Shown here: piece by piece, positions 46,726 through 62,574 of the stretch
How positions within the stretch are numbered: the first letter of the stretch is position 1
Layout of the letters: every line of letters starts with the position of its first letter
Assembly (NCBI RefSeq): GCF_019112545.1
Contig: NW_025064885.1
Location: forward strand, 447,053 to 511,052
DNA: 64,000 nucleotides
From: Guyanagaster necrorhizus
Taxonomy: Eukaryota; Basidiomycota; Agaricomycetes; Agaricales; Physalacriaceae
Direction of reading: 5' to 3'
Program-made: the position numbers and the translations under genes
Notes under the pieces: generated by a model
Told to the model about the DNA's origin: nothing
The model's database searches: none
Seen by the model: only the letters and a program-made list of their open reading frames with translations

Positions 46726-49700
46726 ATGGATACCGCGCCAGACAGGCTTGTGGCGTCCACGGTAACTGTACCAGAAGTCTCCCCAGCAGAACTATATGAA
46801 GTCCTAGTTGGTGCGACATCCCAAGATCCAGCTTTATTGCGGGAATCCGATAAGCGCTTGAAGCAGATGATGGGTTTATTCGGCGCTTTCGATGCCCTGC
46901 ATGATATCGCTTCCCAGAAAGCGCTCCCAGTCCCAGTCCGAAAGCAAGCCATAATACAATTCAAGAACGAAGCTCTCAAGTCGTGGAGGTCTCGAAAGTC
47001 AGCAGCAGGTTCAATCAGTGTTTACTTGCACTGATAATATTTTAGGGTCCAAAATGATCAGCATCGCCAAAGAATTCGCAACCGTTGTTTAACATTCTTG
47101 GATGATGAAGATGAGACAGTACGACGTGACCATTTTTATCTCTGATATCTCCGTACTCATAGTCCAAAGATCGCGATATTCAACAACGTTATTGCCTCCA
47201 AGTTGGCGCGACAGGACTACCCCTCGTCCTGGTGTGTATCAAAGCACCAATGGTATTCCCATACTGATCGTTTTCAGGCCAAACCTTGTGACAGATCTCA
47301 TAGCAATCATGAATTCAAGTCTCCAGCGTCGCTATAATCCTCCATCTGAGGATTTGAAGGATACATTAATCCTGCAAAGAAGCCTTCACCTTCTAAACCT
47401 TATATTGGGCGAATTCGCTGCACACAAAATGCTAACCGGCGTCAGGACAATGTCAGAGGTGAGTTAGGCGTATCGTCCGTGCTTCATTCTGTTCAAATAA
47501 GTACAGCTTGTCGATCAACTACATGCCACCCTCTACGGATACTATTCGTCTATATCTTCCAATTTCACTGCTCTCAACCTGGAAGCCATCAACTCGCCCC
47601 GATCGTATAATGATATCTTAATAGCGCATCGGGTATACAAGTGCATCAGTAAGATTGCTGGCTGGCTGTGGCAAAGAAGTGACCGGACTGGCAAAGAACA
47701 GTTCACAAAAAAAGAAGCCTGGGTAAGTCGGCCACATATTCTCACGAGCACCTCTTTATCACAATATTCTTGTAGTTTCAGCAATTCTTTCAGAACTCCG
47801 CCGTTCAATTACAAGTTTTGTTGGATCTGCGATATAAGATTGTCACTTCCGGTTCAGTGAACACTCATCAATCTTTCAAGTTCATTGAAACTCTGACCAC
47901 TCATATTCGCCACATCGGCAAATTTTTCCGTCGCCTATCTCAGCTATCTCACGCGCGCTTTGTCGAACTTCCGTTGTGTGGAAACCTTGTTATGTTCTAT
48001 TGGTCGCTGGTTGTTCAAGCAACAACCCGGGAGTCTGGCCTTATTGAAGGTGTGTATCCAAAGCATTTCAATGAATTTGACGGCAATGTGAAAATTATAG
48101 ATTCACCTACTGCCGTGTATCCTGTTCGAATTCTTGTACAAGGCATGGCGCTCTTCAACGAGAACCTGGCGCAATGGGCTCCGAAAAGAAGAGACGGGAC
48201 CTTGAACAAAAACGGTATTCAAGATCTGACATCTGTGTTTTCTTGCCATGGGCTGACCATATATACCAGCTTTATCGAAAGAGTTCGTTGAAAACGCGGT
48301 GACATTAATAGTCGGTCGCTTTTTGCCCCTCAATCTGAAGGACCTCGAAAGTTGGATAGCAAATCCTGAAGAGTGGGTCAACATTGACGAGAAAGAAAGC
48401 GAACAGTGGGAATTCGAGATACGTGTATGTCCGCGAACGTTCTCTGCGTTGATGTGGCTGAACAGTCTGTGCAGCCTTGTAGTGAAAGGATTTTAATGCA
48501 CTTGTCCAACCAGTTTGCGGACTACGTGATGCCATTGCTTGAAACAGCATTTAAGCAGGTTGCAAGTGAGTCAATCTGATGCAAGATACGAACTAGTACG
48601 ACTGACCTCTTCTTTAGGCCAAAGCACCAATGATATGCAAGCTATAGTGCAAAAGGAAGCGCTTTATTGTGCAATTGGTCGTTGTGTTTTGAAGTTGAAG
48701 GCGTATATTCACTTCGAACAATGGGCTGCAGAGAGTTTGGTAGTTGAAGCCCGTAGCTCCGATCCCAAGTCCGTTCTTACTTCCCCATTTTTCATCCTCA
48801 GCATTGACATTCTTAAAGTTTTCGTATCATCAAGAGGCGTATAGCGTGGATGATAGGCCAGTGGGTGTCCCAAGCCTGTGTGTCGCCTAACCTTTCCATT
48901 CTTTGGGATATATTAGTACATCTTTTGAGTGACCGGGGCCCTGGTTCGGATATGGTTGTGCGGTTCACAGCTGCGACTGCAGTGAGGGAGTGTGTTGACG
49001 TGAGCCAGTAAATATTTGCTCAGATATACCATTCCTAATGATTTCCAGACTCTCGAATTCGACGTCAATGTTTTCGCCCCATATATCCCGACCACTATCA
49101 CAGAACTTGTCAAATTGATGGGAGAAGCAGACACCCTTACGGGTAAAACCCGCATTGGAAACACACTCAATGTTGTGATTGACCAGGCAGGAAGCAGGGT
49201 ATGTTTTATCCCCGAAGAAGCAAAGCACGAGTTTTACCGTGGCTCTCAGATTACGCCTTTTGTAGCAACAATCACAGAACCTCTTTCGAAACTCTGTAAG
49301 TTTTGGTCTCACCAGTAGTGCCTTACACTCATGTTTATATTTTTCCAAGGGAGTGATGCGGGTGCTGACTGGTCCTTCAAAGGATCTCTGCTTACTAGCG
49401 TTACAAATCTTGTCAAGGTAAGATATTTCTCACGACCTTGCCTGACCGACGTTCATCCGTAATTTTAGGCCCTGAAAGGAGACTCAACGTCTTTAGGACA
49501 CATTATCGTTCCTTTGGTCCGAGCAAGTCTCAGAGAAGCGGTGAGTGGATATTTTCGCATTTCGAACTTTCCACTTATCCTTGTAGATCAATCTCGACGA
49601 GGATGGGCTCGGCCTGTGGAAGGCCGCATTGCACAATACATTGACAGTACAGAGTATCAATGGAGCCCCAGCGCTGCTAGATTTGGTCCCCGATGCCATA

Positions 49701-50829
49701 AAATTGCTGGCGACGAACCTAGATCTGCTTGGTAAAACTGTTGACATAATCGAATCATATATGCTTCTAGAGGGAGCGCAGATTCTTCAGGTTAGCCCAA
49801 TGTTTGATGTCCATACGTAACCCGTTGAAGTCAGTCTGTAGGTCTGTGCCGTTGACCTTTTCAAAGCCTTCCGCCAGGGATTCGAAAATGTCAATATCAC
49901 CGTCAATCGAAAGGATTTGCTAGTAGCACTTAATCTAATCGTGTCAATAACACCTTCTTCCTTATGGGGCGAAGCTTTGCATGTTTCTGGGCTGTTCGCC
50001 TACCTCATGAAAATACTCCTCGATGGGGAGGTAAATTACTTTTTTTTCAGTTAAACATGCGCTAAATTCATTTTGTTGAGATCGTCACTTATATCTTGGC
50101 TGAGCATATATACATCTGGGCCCGGATCGTCATGGCAGATCGTCAGATGTTCTTGCAGTTGATGACTGCTACCGTGCCAGTCCTTGGCATGACAGAAGCG
50201 AAGTTGTATGAACGGCTAATGGACGTGTGGTGGGACAAAGTATGTTCATTGTTTGGTCAGTTGAATGTGTACTGATTTATTTAGTTTGACTCTATGTCGG
50301 AACCAAAACACCGTAAACTGTGTGCTATGGGAATGGCCGCTCTTGTCTCAACTGGAAGACACGAAGTGCTGGAAAGACTCCCAACCGAAATTTTCAACTT
50401 GTGGTCGGAGGTATTTTTAGACCTCAAAGAGTCTAAGGAGCAAATGTATGACCTGTCCCCTCTTCTCAGCGCGAGATGTCGCTAAGAACCTTTTTAAGGG
50501 CATCGGCTGAGCCGTTACGTCGTTATTGGGAGTTTGATGACACCTCGTCAGATACTTTTTACAAGGATACTACTGGCACACCTGAACATGATCGGCGAAA
50601 ACTAGTAAGTGTAGTTGTTGGGCGATTATTTAAGCCTGTTGTCTAACCATGCGCCCAGGTCAATGAGGCAGATCCGGTTCGCACCATCAAACTTACCGAG
50701 TATGTTGGAGCTTATCTGAGAGAGGCCGAGGCGCTTTACGGTGCAGAATCGTTTCGAGCCCAGTACATCTCCAAAGCAGACCCTATCATCTTACAGGAGA
50801 TTGAAAAAGCGTTAGCAGAAGGGCTCTGA
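46726..50829 (+). CDS. KAP120: Importin-beta family karyopherin, Kap120/importin-11 type
   Basis: The product carries cargo through nuclear pores with Ran. ATG 46726 starts MDTAPDRLVASTVTVPEVSP. The N-terminal importin region shows ESDKRLKQMM, PVPVRKQAIIQFKNEALKSW and, after an intron, RIRNRCLTFLDDEDET and SKIARSDYPSSWPNLVTDLI. Further HEAT-like helices follow, including WIANPEEWVNIDEKESEQWE, RIIKRRIAWMIGQWVSQACV, VVRFTAATAVRECVD and DVNVFAPYIPTTITELVKLM. It ends PIILQEIEKALAEGL. The frame holds across more than ten introns; one with donor GTCCGT near 48769 is needed to reach RIIKRRIAW. Estimated length is about 1,000 residues, as usual. The N-terminal and mid-protein signatures fit importin-11/Kap120 better than other karyopherins. 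Confidence 0.86.
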
Positions 50830-50933
50830 AGAATGATTTTTTCATCTCGTATACTTCTCCCATATATGTCATGCTTCCATCCCGGCTTCTCAGTTCTCAT
50901 CTTTGGTTTGATATTAATGATACTAGATACGAA

Positions 50934-52426
50934 CTAGTAATCATCAGAAAGACCGGATTCGCTGTAAGATCCAATTGAACCTGAGAGGTCTGTGGTGTCG
51001 ATATCGAAGTCGCTACTGAAATCGTAGTCACTTCCACCGACTTCGTCGACTTCTACTGTGAACCGCTCAGCGCCACGGACAACCTCTGTGCACCTTAGAC
51101 ATTCCCAACTTTCGTCCTCTGCATCATCGGCCGCGCGCATCATTCGCTCGGCTATACAATGATAACAATACATATGACCACACGACGTGATATATGGTGT
51201 GTATAATGGATATGCGGGAGGCTCGCTTTGTGAGCCGCTAGACGCGACGTTAGAACTGGATTGTGAGACTGCAAGTGCGGTAAACGCGTTTGCTGAATCG
51301 GCCATATTGAGATTGAATGAAGCGTTTTCTGCACAGATCGCGCATTGATCTACAGGCAGTGAATGATACTTGCCAAATGCTTGGGATATACGCGGCGCTG
51401 CATTTGAAGGATATGATTGTTTGCCCAATGCCGATTGGAGTTTGGATGGTATTGACACTAATGATGCTGTGATGCGATTGACTCGATGGCGTACTTTCCG
51501 AGCACTGATGAGAGGCAAAAGGAATAGCAGAAATTCCTATGAGCGAATTTAAGACAAGTAACCTTTGTAAAGCCTTTGTACGTACGGTGAAAGCATGCCA
51601 GACCATCTGGCGATTCATGAATTCGTAACTGACATCGCGCCTGAGTAGAGCTCGAGACGGAACCAGTCGCATGTTCACTAATCGGTCGGCGACTGTACGG
51701 AAGCTGACAAATCATGAGATGAGGTTACTGGGATGAGTGTGATACATACCGACCATCCCAGAGGAATGCCACAAAGCTGGCGAGACCGAGTAGTGTGTAC
51801 GATGATTCGAAGGAAGTCAACAGATCCCATGCTTTGTGACGAAGATCAGAGGTGGGTGCATCTGGCCAAGCACGGGAAAGCGCATGGGCGCGAAATCTGG
51901 AATGTGCATAGGGTACCAGTATGGTGAGGGTGCCATGAATTATTAGTATTCGTCTCGGTAGACCAGAAGCTGCAAAAGTTCTCAACAAGTTGTGAGACAG
52001 ATAAGAAACAGGTGCGCACGAGTAAGAGAATGACCATGAGACGCTGAAGGCGCGACAGTGTAACGAAGATCCTGCAGCTTTGCACCGTAGCTGGCACCGG
52101 TATTCCAGATTGACAGCTTGTACAGCACTAAGTGAATAAGTAAAGTAAGCTCTTGTTCGAAACGTCCTTTAAATGAAGCCTTTGAAATGATTAGAGCAAG
52201 GTGAACATTAACCAAGAAATGGATTCACGTTTGCCAGCACTAGAGCCTTGTTTAGCGGCTCTTGAAGAAGGGTAATGAGCTCCTGGTCGAGGATCTCAGC
52301 GTCGAGCTGTCCGACGCGTGATATAGGCACATTTTCTGGCGACGAGAGGTGCAGAGATTGACGCAACGCGTTCAAGCGTGGCTGGGCAGCATTCCAGGCG
52401 TTCTCCCAAGTGGACGATGGTGACAT
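50934..52426 (-). CDS. PEX2: Peroxisome biogenesis factor 2 (RING peroxin)
   Basis: PEX2 is a peroxisomal membrane E3 ligase subunit that, with PEX10 and PEX12, ubiquitinates the import receptor PEX5. ATG 52426 starts MSPSSTWENAWNAAQPRLNA, followed by VGQLDAEILDQELITLLQEP, FKGRFEQELTLLIHLVLYKL, the membrane part (GRLPRRILIIHGTLTILVPY-like, WDLLTSFESSYTLLGLASF), RTVADRLVNMRL and DVSYEFMNRQMVWHAFTEFL. The C-terminal RING has CAICAENA, CGHMYCYHCIAE and ECLRC at 51310-51090, with a long spacer before the CGH. The tail is acidic and Ser-rich. About six exons, roughly 430 residues. It lies 104 bp from the end of the karyopherin gene and 82 bp from the FRS2 start. Confidence 0.9.
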
Positions 52427-52508
52427 GACGATTTTATACCACGTGATATCACGGACCGAGTCAAAAATATTTAATTGAATGTCCAAATCAATTCTGTGCT
52501 TTACCATC

Positions 52509-54493
52509 ATGGCTGAAGCTCTCCAGCAGCTCATTCTCGATACCCTCGATGCTCAGTCTTCTATCAAAGACTCCAGGATCCTTGTTCTTCCGGGCCAGAA
52601 GGATCCTGCAACGTCGCATGAGGCCCAGATAACCGTTCTCGGTGCCCTGAATTCACTGCTCAGTCGCGAGGTTCGTCTGTTGACTTCATTTTATCGGGAG
52701 GTATTCACGAAATATCAAGATGATCAAATATGAAACACGCGAGGTCTTTACTCATGTATTAACTCCAGAAGGTGCTTCAATCGCAAAGGAAGGATCACAT
52801 GAAGCTCGCGTCTGGTCTGCCCTTCCTATCAAGGGCCAGGGAATACCGGTGACACCACAACAGTTGAAGAAATTGGTTGGAGATGAGACAGCAAAAGTCG
52901 GGCAAGGTCGTGCTTTCAAGAATGGCTGGATCGGTAAAGAAGGTGGTGGTTTCGTTAAGATGGTACTTCTTTCTTTTTCTTTTAACAAAATTTACGGAAC
53001 TCAATTGCTGGTTCGCCGCAGGCCAATACCATAAACGATGCAGCACAATTAGACTTGCAGGAAATAGAATCTACAGGAACACTGAAAACTGGAGAGAAGA
53101 CCCTGGCGGATCTGCGAAAGCGTAAGCTGATCATACAAAAGTGAATTGTCATATCTCCCGCCCAGACGCATCTGACATCAATCAGGAAGGGCCAGTGGTT
53201 CACCGTGAACAAGGGTCCTGAATTCAGCACTTCCACGGCGAAACCGGAAACAGATCTGACTGCAGACATGCTAACATCGTAACTCACTTTTCCCCGTGAT
53301 TCAATTGGTTCTCATTCTTTCTCAGTGGTGCGTGGAAAACGGCCAAATTCAAGAAGTACAATTTCGAGGCGGAAGGAATACCAACGAATGGAGGTGCTCT
53401 GCATATGCTCCTCAAAGTTCGGGAGGAAATCCGTAATATCTTCTTGGAGATGGGGTACGCAAATTGCCATGCCTCTGCTGCTCAGCACTTCTTATTTTTC
53501 ATCAGTTTCGCAGAGATGCCTACCCAATCATATGTAGAATCCGGTTTCTGGTGCTTCGATGCCTTGTTTGTCCCCCAGCAACATCCCGCCCGGGATTTAC
53601 AAGATACTTTTTACATCTCCGATCCCCCACATTCACTACCTCCAGAGCCTGAATATTATAAACGAGTTTCTACTGTACATGAACATGGCGCGTACAGTTC
53701 AACCGGGTATCGCGCCCCTTGGTCGCACGAAGAGTCATCCAAACTTCTTCTACGAACACACACGACTGCGTCGTCTGCACACATGCTATACAAATTGGCA
53801 GCAAAGTGTAGAGGAGAAAAGGTTGATGGAGAAAAGGAAGACTTCACTGGCACAAAATCTGCTGCTGACAATGGTGATGGATTCAAGCCGGCCAAACTTT
53901 TCAGTATCGACCGGGTGTTCCGAAACGAGACCATGGACGCAACTCATTTGGCCGAATTCCATCAAGTCGAAGGAGTTGTCGCCGACCGCAATCTTACCCT
54001 GTCGGACCTGATTGGTGAGCTCGTTGCCGTATTCTTGACACCATATTTTACGCCGTGATCGCAAAGGCTTTATGCGAGTTTTCTTCGAGAAAATGGGCAT
54101 CGAAAAAGTCAGGTTCAAGCCAGCGTATAACCCTTATACCGAGGTTTGTCCGAATTCATCTTCTGCGGCGGTTCCGACCAACTAGTGCTTTACCCAGCCG
54201 TCACTTGAAATCTTCGCGTTTCACCCAATGTTGAACAAATGGGTTGAAGTCGGAAACAGCGGCATGTTCCGACCGGAGATGCTCGAACCCATGGGCTTCC
54301 CGAAAGACGTTCGGGTACATGGATGGGGCCTCAGTCTTGAGCGACCCACGATGATTCGGCAAGTACCTTTGACGTGAAAAATGTTCACGATGCTAAATGT
54401 TCCTTTAGTTACGGTATCAACAACATCCGCACACTTGTTGGACACAAGGTGCCCATTGAAAATGTAGAGAATTCGCCGGCCGTCCGTTTCTAG
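52509..54493 (+). CDS. FRS2: Phenylalanyl-tRNA synthetase alpha subunit, cytoplasmic
   Basis: The subunit charges tRNA-Phe as an alpha2-beta2 enzyme. ATG 52509 gives [20 protein letters not shown]. An N-terminal winged-helix region ([34 protein letters not shown]) is followed by the class II core: [107 protein letters not shown], and motif 3 [20 protein letters not shown]. All three class II motifs are intact. It ends SPAVRF and stop 54491-54493. Length is about 510 residues, usual for the eukaryotic alpha subunit. The intron after MGY/MGF near 53458 spans about 57 bp. Confidence 0.96.
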
Positions 54494-54611
54494 ACATGAT
54501 GATGCTGAGGACAATGCGATGTACACATCTGTTTCGTAGAGAATACATGAATACTCAGGAGGGAAAGGAAGGTGGCACAAAGCAACAAGGTAAAGAAAAC
54601 GTGAGGTACTT

Positions 54612-55713
54612 TAAAAATGAGAAAACAGCTGCGTTTTTCCGGGTGCCGAACATGTATATACAAGCTCCGATGGCAGGGACGACGCCAGATTGATTGGAGA
54701 TGTAGTGGTCGGCGACTTTATTTGAGGCATACGAGCAGCACGAAAGAAATCGCTACCAACCATGACAGGGAGCTGCTTGCTTTTAAGGGGTTGCAATTTG
54801 GCAAGAGACGAGAAGAGCGAGAAGACAGGGACGATGACGAAGGCGGTCCAGGTTGGGAAAGGCTGAAGGTACCAAGGAATGCTTTTCGGACGGTAGCAAG
54901 CCTCAACAATATCATGTTGAGTGAGCGAGACGGCATGCGTAAATGTCCAAGTGTCGACTAAGGGTATCGTACCGTTGACAGTGTCATTATCGGCAGTCCA
55001 AGCTCCCGTCAGAGACCAATGGTAGGGAGGCTGGAAACAAGTGCGTCCAGGCTGCGGCGTGTATGACGATCTAATAGAAGATAAAAGCCGGAGCCAATCT
55101 GGAGCCCGAATCCCTAGAGAATTCATGACTGGTCTGTATACGCGCTGAAGAACGAAATTGCATATTTTGAAGAAACATACGAATCAAATTTCCAAGGCAA
55201 AATGCAATGATGCTGGAAGAAGAAATTGCGGCGTAACAGAATGTTTGGCTGCGAATGCTACTCAATCCTCGAGCTGCAAATGACATGAGAATGGATGCGG
55301 TAATTCCGGGACGAAAAATGAGAAAGACGGGATGCCCGAGAATACTGTCCACGCTCACTCAAAGACGTTAGCGTGCACTCTTCGTCGTACATAGCTGGAG
55401 AACAGACAGAATGAAGGCGCCCGCGCCTGCAACCCACATATCCAAGAACGATCCACCAAACGCAAGGGGGCAGATTACAGCCGATAGACAGAAAGCAAGG
55501 AGACAGCGAAAAAGTAACAGAACAGAGCGGTGGGGCATTCAATGGATCGTCAAGCTGCGCCGAAGCCTTCTTCCCGCCAGTCTCGTTGTGAACAACAGAT
55601 CGGTAAATCAAGTGAACCTTTTGCAACGCTCCCAAGGACAACCTACCCCCGCACTTCACGAAATGCGTCTCAGACCAGCCCAGTTCCTGATCGCCGGATC
55701 GCTGCTGGACCAG
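54612..55713 (-). pseudogene. Decayed ThrE/Prm10-type (DUF1212) membrane transporter
   Basis: On the minus strand, pieces of a fungal threonine/serine exporter-like protein follow in the right order but in different frames. They are SETHFVKCGGRLSLGALQKV and HLIYRSVVHNETGGKKASAQ, then after a one-base shift in a T run (about 55515) RCLLAFCLSAVICPLAFGGS and FLDMWVAGAGAFILSVLQL. Next come ILMSFAARGLSSIRSQTFCY and AISSSSIIAFCLGNLI, then ACYRPKSIPWYLQPFP with FSLFSSLAKLQPLKSKQLPV, and after another shift NKVADHYISNQSGVVPAIGA. The family's N-terminal part and last membrane helices are missing, and the coding ends about 120 bp from the FRS2 stop. The frame breaks are not explained by introns with normal borders. 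A 116-codon frame upstream (55656-56006), with a hydrophobic start, may or may not belong to it. Confidence 0.72.
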
Positions 55714-56063
55714 TCACACATCGTTGAACGGGTCGCTGACGTGAAAAAAAAGGATGCCGCTGAGGATTTCCTAGTGTCAGGCAGTGGTGGATGAGGCGGG
55801 GCAGTATAGCGAGAAGAGGGAACATTGGCAGGATATCGTTGAGTACGGTACTCGTCGTTGCCTGAGGAGAAGTATACGTGCGATGGCGATGGCAGTCTTT
55901 CTCCTGCATGTTCAGCAACAGCGAGGAGAAGGAAAAAGCAAAAAAGCGCAACGACGGTGAGAATTCGAAAGAAAGGCAACCAAATGGTAAAACTAAATAT
56001 GGACATGGCTACAATTTGTTACAAGATAATAAGATACGTGAAGGCATTATACAGTGATCCCGT

Positions 56064-58947
<2,884 letters not shown>

Positions 58948-59089
58948 GAGTGGTGGTGGTGAGGAGACGAGTCGAATCTAAACAGAAACAAACATTCTTC
59001 GTTTGTTCGTTCACCCAATTTGGAAATGCATCTTCGTCCCTCCTCTCATTCTGCTGTATAAACACTATTTATGGGTTTTTTTTTCCATA

Positions 59090-59953
59090 ATGGAGAAATA
59101 TTTCGTGGTCGTCAAGTCGGCATCACGTCGTAAAGGATTCGACACCAAAGAGAGCAAGTCTATACGATACCAGCCATATAACGCGCCTGAGTGCCGACCG
59201 CTTAGACCCAAGGAGAAGATAAAGTATGTCTTGTTTTCATGCTTAATCTCCGAAGCTTACGATTTGTGGGTAGTCTTCTTCTAGAGCAACTGCCTGACTT
59301 TGAGACTGAACCATCTCCGGCCAATCTTACGAAACTATTATTGAGCACACTGCCCGACGAATCAAATCCTCTCACTCATTCTGATCTCGTTGATCGTTCA
59401 GGTTCAAAGCATCTTGATGTGCACTTGAATTGGCATTGAACTTTGTGACAGATCATGTTATTTCAACGTCAACGGGTCACCAAGTTGCTGAAGCGCGTAT
59501 CTCTCGTAGAACAGAATATTTTGAGGCTCGTGCCCAGAAGCTCGCCCAACAGAGAGAACAAGGACGCTCTGAGAGTCAAATCTTGCGCAATACCCGCATC
59601 TACATCGACGGATATCTGTCTGGCACAACTGACATCGAAATGAAACGAATTGTTACAGAGGCCGGTGGTACTGTTCTGTAGGTTTGCACAATTTATTCGT
59701 ATACCTAACGAATTTTAATTTTTTTAATGTTAGAATGAGCGCCTCCGGTGCGACGCATATATTGTCGTCCCAATGCCTCAACGGCTCCAAGACGCACAAA
59801 GTACTTACAAGCAAGTCAAGGACACAAGTGCAGGTCGTTAAACCTGAATGGGTATTAGATAGCATTCAATCGGGAAGACGACTACCGGAGAGAACGTACA
59901 AGTTGATCAAGAGCAACTCTACGAAGACATTGCATGATATGTGGCACAGATGA
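59090..59953 (+). CDS. BRCT-domain protein (REV1-like BRCT)
   Basis: ATG 59090 gives MEKYFVVVKSASRRKGFDTK. Two introns are needed: donor GTATGT after 59222, with exon 2 reading NLLLEQLPDFETEPS, and a second of 58 bp (about 59401-59451) leading to DHVISTSTGHQVAEARISRR. The second half is a BRCT domain: RIYIDGYLSGTTDIEMKRIV, TEAGG, an intron, then SASGATHILSSQCLNGSKTH and VKPEWVLDSIQSGRRLPERT, ending MWHR. The (T/S)H(I/L)(L/I) and W-x-L-D motifs are classic. The BRCT resembles that of the translesion protein REV1, but the polymerase domain is absent and the protein is only about 240 residues, so it may be a separate nuclear repair or checkpoint factor. The function is not known from the sequence. 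Confidence 0.75.
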
Positions 59954-60136
59954 GGATTTCGCAAGTATTATTCTATGTACAAGAACTTGTAAAGGCTGCG
60001 TGAATTTGTGTCATAGTAATTTATATCTCTGTACATGTGTGGGTCTGCAATATTATTTAGACCAATGGAACATGATGCATAAATTCTTATTTGGCTCAAC
60101 ATAGCCACATTGGTTATTTCTCACCGTCACCCGCCA

Positions 60137-62412
60137 ATGTCTTCTAAACCGAGCAGTACGCATTCATTGCCGCCTTTCTACCCGTTATCCATCGTATCTA
60201 ATATTTAGCAGGTACCCTCAAGTTGGATCAATTCTGTACGTATCAAAGGTGCCTCTGTAGACTCTATCCAATGCGTGTCGACAAGATTCTAGTCGCGAGA
60301 GAGATTTCTTAGAACTTCATGAACAAGTGCAGGTACATGTTACCGTACTATTTTCTGCCACACCTTTGAAGGACATGCTTTAGACGAGCGTCAAACTTCT
60401 CGATTCCTTGGAAACTTTCCTCTCCACATTTCAAAAGGATCTCTCAGCGGTATCAGGGCAAATATCAGAACTTCAAGATAGAAGTAAAGACATTGATAAC
60501 AGGCTCAAGAGTCGTCGCGTTAGTGTCCAGTATGCACTATTAGTCCAAACATTCAATTGTTCTTCAGAAAATCGAGAAGCCGCTATCTAGCTTGATAGCT
60601 GACATTGCGATACCGCCGTCAATAGCGACTGTTATCTTAGACACAGACGTCGGGGAACCTTGGATTGATATCATCGACGACTTGGAGCGAAGGCTAGATA
60701 CATGTAAAGCGCGAGCACGAGTGAAGGCGGCGAGAGACGTGGGCGAAGTTGCGGAGGGTCTGCGGATAGTCGTACGTTCGCTTTCTTTATGCCAGCGTAT
60801 ATCGTTTACCTGCTCTCTAAACCAAGGCAGCATCCAAGACGCGCGCTTTCTTCCTTGCCCTCTTTCAGCCTATACACAGGAGCGTTACGACAAACATGCA
60901 AGTCATTCAGACATCTATAATACTGAAATATCGGCCACTTTTTGCGTTTCTACAACGGCAGGCTCCAGATGTCGCACATGAAGTGCAAAGGTCTTATGTT
61001 CGCGCAGCCCGGGTTTATTATGAGACTGGCTTTCGTCGTTATGTGCGGAGTCTGGGATGGGTTAAGGTGTGCTGCCTTTGTGCTACACATAACTGCTTTC
61101 CTTCACTCATCTATTTCAGGCTCGCTCGGCGCAGAAATTCGAGCCAATAACATCATCTGAGCAGAAAACCACATCCATCGATCTTGAGCGGCTTGCTTAC
61201 AGTAAGATAGATGGTCCCAGTGTCACCTTAGCGTATATGGCGGATGATAAATCATACGTGAGTACTGTCATTGCGCGTGTGTTAATCCAATTGATGTCAT
61301 TTTTCAGACTGAGCCGATTGAAGCGCTATTACGGTCCTTACTTCTGGTTTTCATGGATAATGCAACGGCGGAATACACCTTCGTGAAGACGTTTTTCCTT
61401 CTGCAGACACCTCTTCCACCTCTAGACTCAGAAAGCGTCCTGTCACCTGCGTTTTCTCCTCCCGATAATAACTCTTATGCTGGCTCCGAATTTGGTGGTC
61501 TTCGAACGCCGGTGCCCCCTTCAATATCAGCTCAACTAGCCTCTTTAAAGGAAGAGCAAGCTGTTACGGATGCTATCTGGAAACAGGTATTTGACCCCGT
61601 ACTTGAATATGTGCAGGTACGTCTTGACATACTTGTACTCTAAACCATATTTATGTCATACGTTCAGAACTTTGTCCGTTCAATACTGGAACCAATCCCT
61701 TCTATCATTCCACTGCTCACTGTGATCCGTCTCATCGAAGACGTTGCCGCAGAAATTGAAAATCGCGCTTGTCCTGCTGCTGTGACGTTCATGTTCGGCA
61801 TTCGCATGGATCTATGGCTGGTTTTTCAGAAGATGATGTCTGAAAATATCGATGGTGTTAAGAAACTTGCGGAGGGTGGTGGCTCGAGTTATTTCAGTCG
61901 TACTGCTGCTTTGACAGAATCCACCGTCATAAACGTGAGGTGTTCATTGCAAAGAGAAATCACTCTTCTGACAATCTTTAGCTATGTAATCATTACATTG
62001 TCATTTTCAACTCTTTTGTGGCCTTGACAGAGCAGTCAGACGAAACCATGATTTTCTCAAAGCAAGTTGGTTTTTATGTCTTTGTTGTCTTTTCTGAAGC
62101 TTTGTTACAGTCTTCTACGTTTAAGACAAGAGCTTGCCAAAACAATCCAACGCTACGTTAACCAAATCAGCGACACAATATCTAAAGCTATTGCGCAGTC
62201 ATCCACGTATGAGAGGTTATTACAAGGACTAAGCGTATGTTGTCCATCTAACTATATTCGACACTCACCCTCAGTGAAAAAAAACTCAATAGAAAGGCAA
62301 TCTTTTCGCAGCGCATCCTAAATCTCAGTTAGAGCTAGCGTATTGGTCCAATCTAGAAGAGGAAGCACGACGTAAGATAATATCAGCAAAACAAACTAAA
62401 CAGCGACGGTAG
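60137..62412 (+). CDS. VPS52: GARP complex subunit VPS52
   Basis: Vps52 is part of the GARP tethering complex for endosome-to-Golgi vesicles. The clear part starts in an exon near 60291 (RERDFLELHEQVQ), then SVKLLDSLETFLSTFQKDLS, ISELQDRSKDIDNRLKSRR, IEKPLSSLIADIAIPPSIAT, the TRAFFLALFQ stretch, LKYRPLFAFLQRQAPDVAHE, YYETGFRRYVRSLGWVKARS, IEALLRSLLLVFMDNATAEY, LCNHYIVIFNSFVALTEQSD and YVNQISDTISKAIAQSSTYE. It ends ISAKQTKQRR and stop 62410-62412. Ten or more short introns fit. The start is the weakest point: ATG 60137 (MSSKPSSTHSLPP) is the nearest candidate, and the usual longer N-terminus is not seen. It is convergent with EFR3. Confidence 0.85.
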
Positions 62413-62574
62413 AACCTCTAATCGTAACGTCAACCACACGAACTATTATTTATCATGGAATAATTTTATAGTTAGTCAACATTCCATAATGCCCCCGAGC
62501 CAAAGGTAACAATGCTAATAATAATACGCTGAAATAAGAAGTGGATGGTTTGTGCTGTGCAGTCACAGAATGGA

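Noticed and set aside
55656..56006. 116-codon frame with a hydrophobic N-terminus (TVVALFCFFLLLAVAEHAGE)
   Set aside because: It overlaps the ThrE relic in another frame and matches no part of that family. A small secreted protein is possible, but the evidence is too thin.
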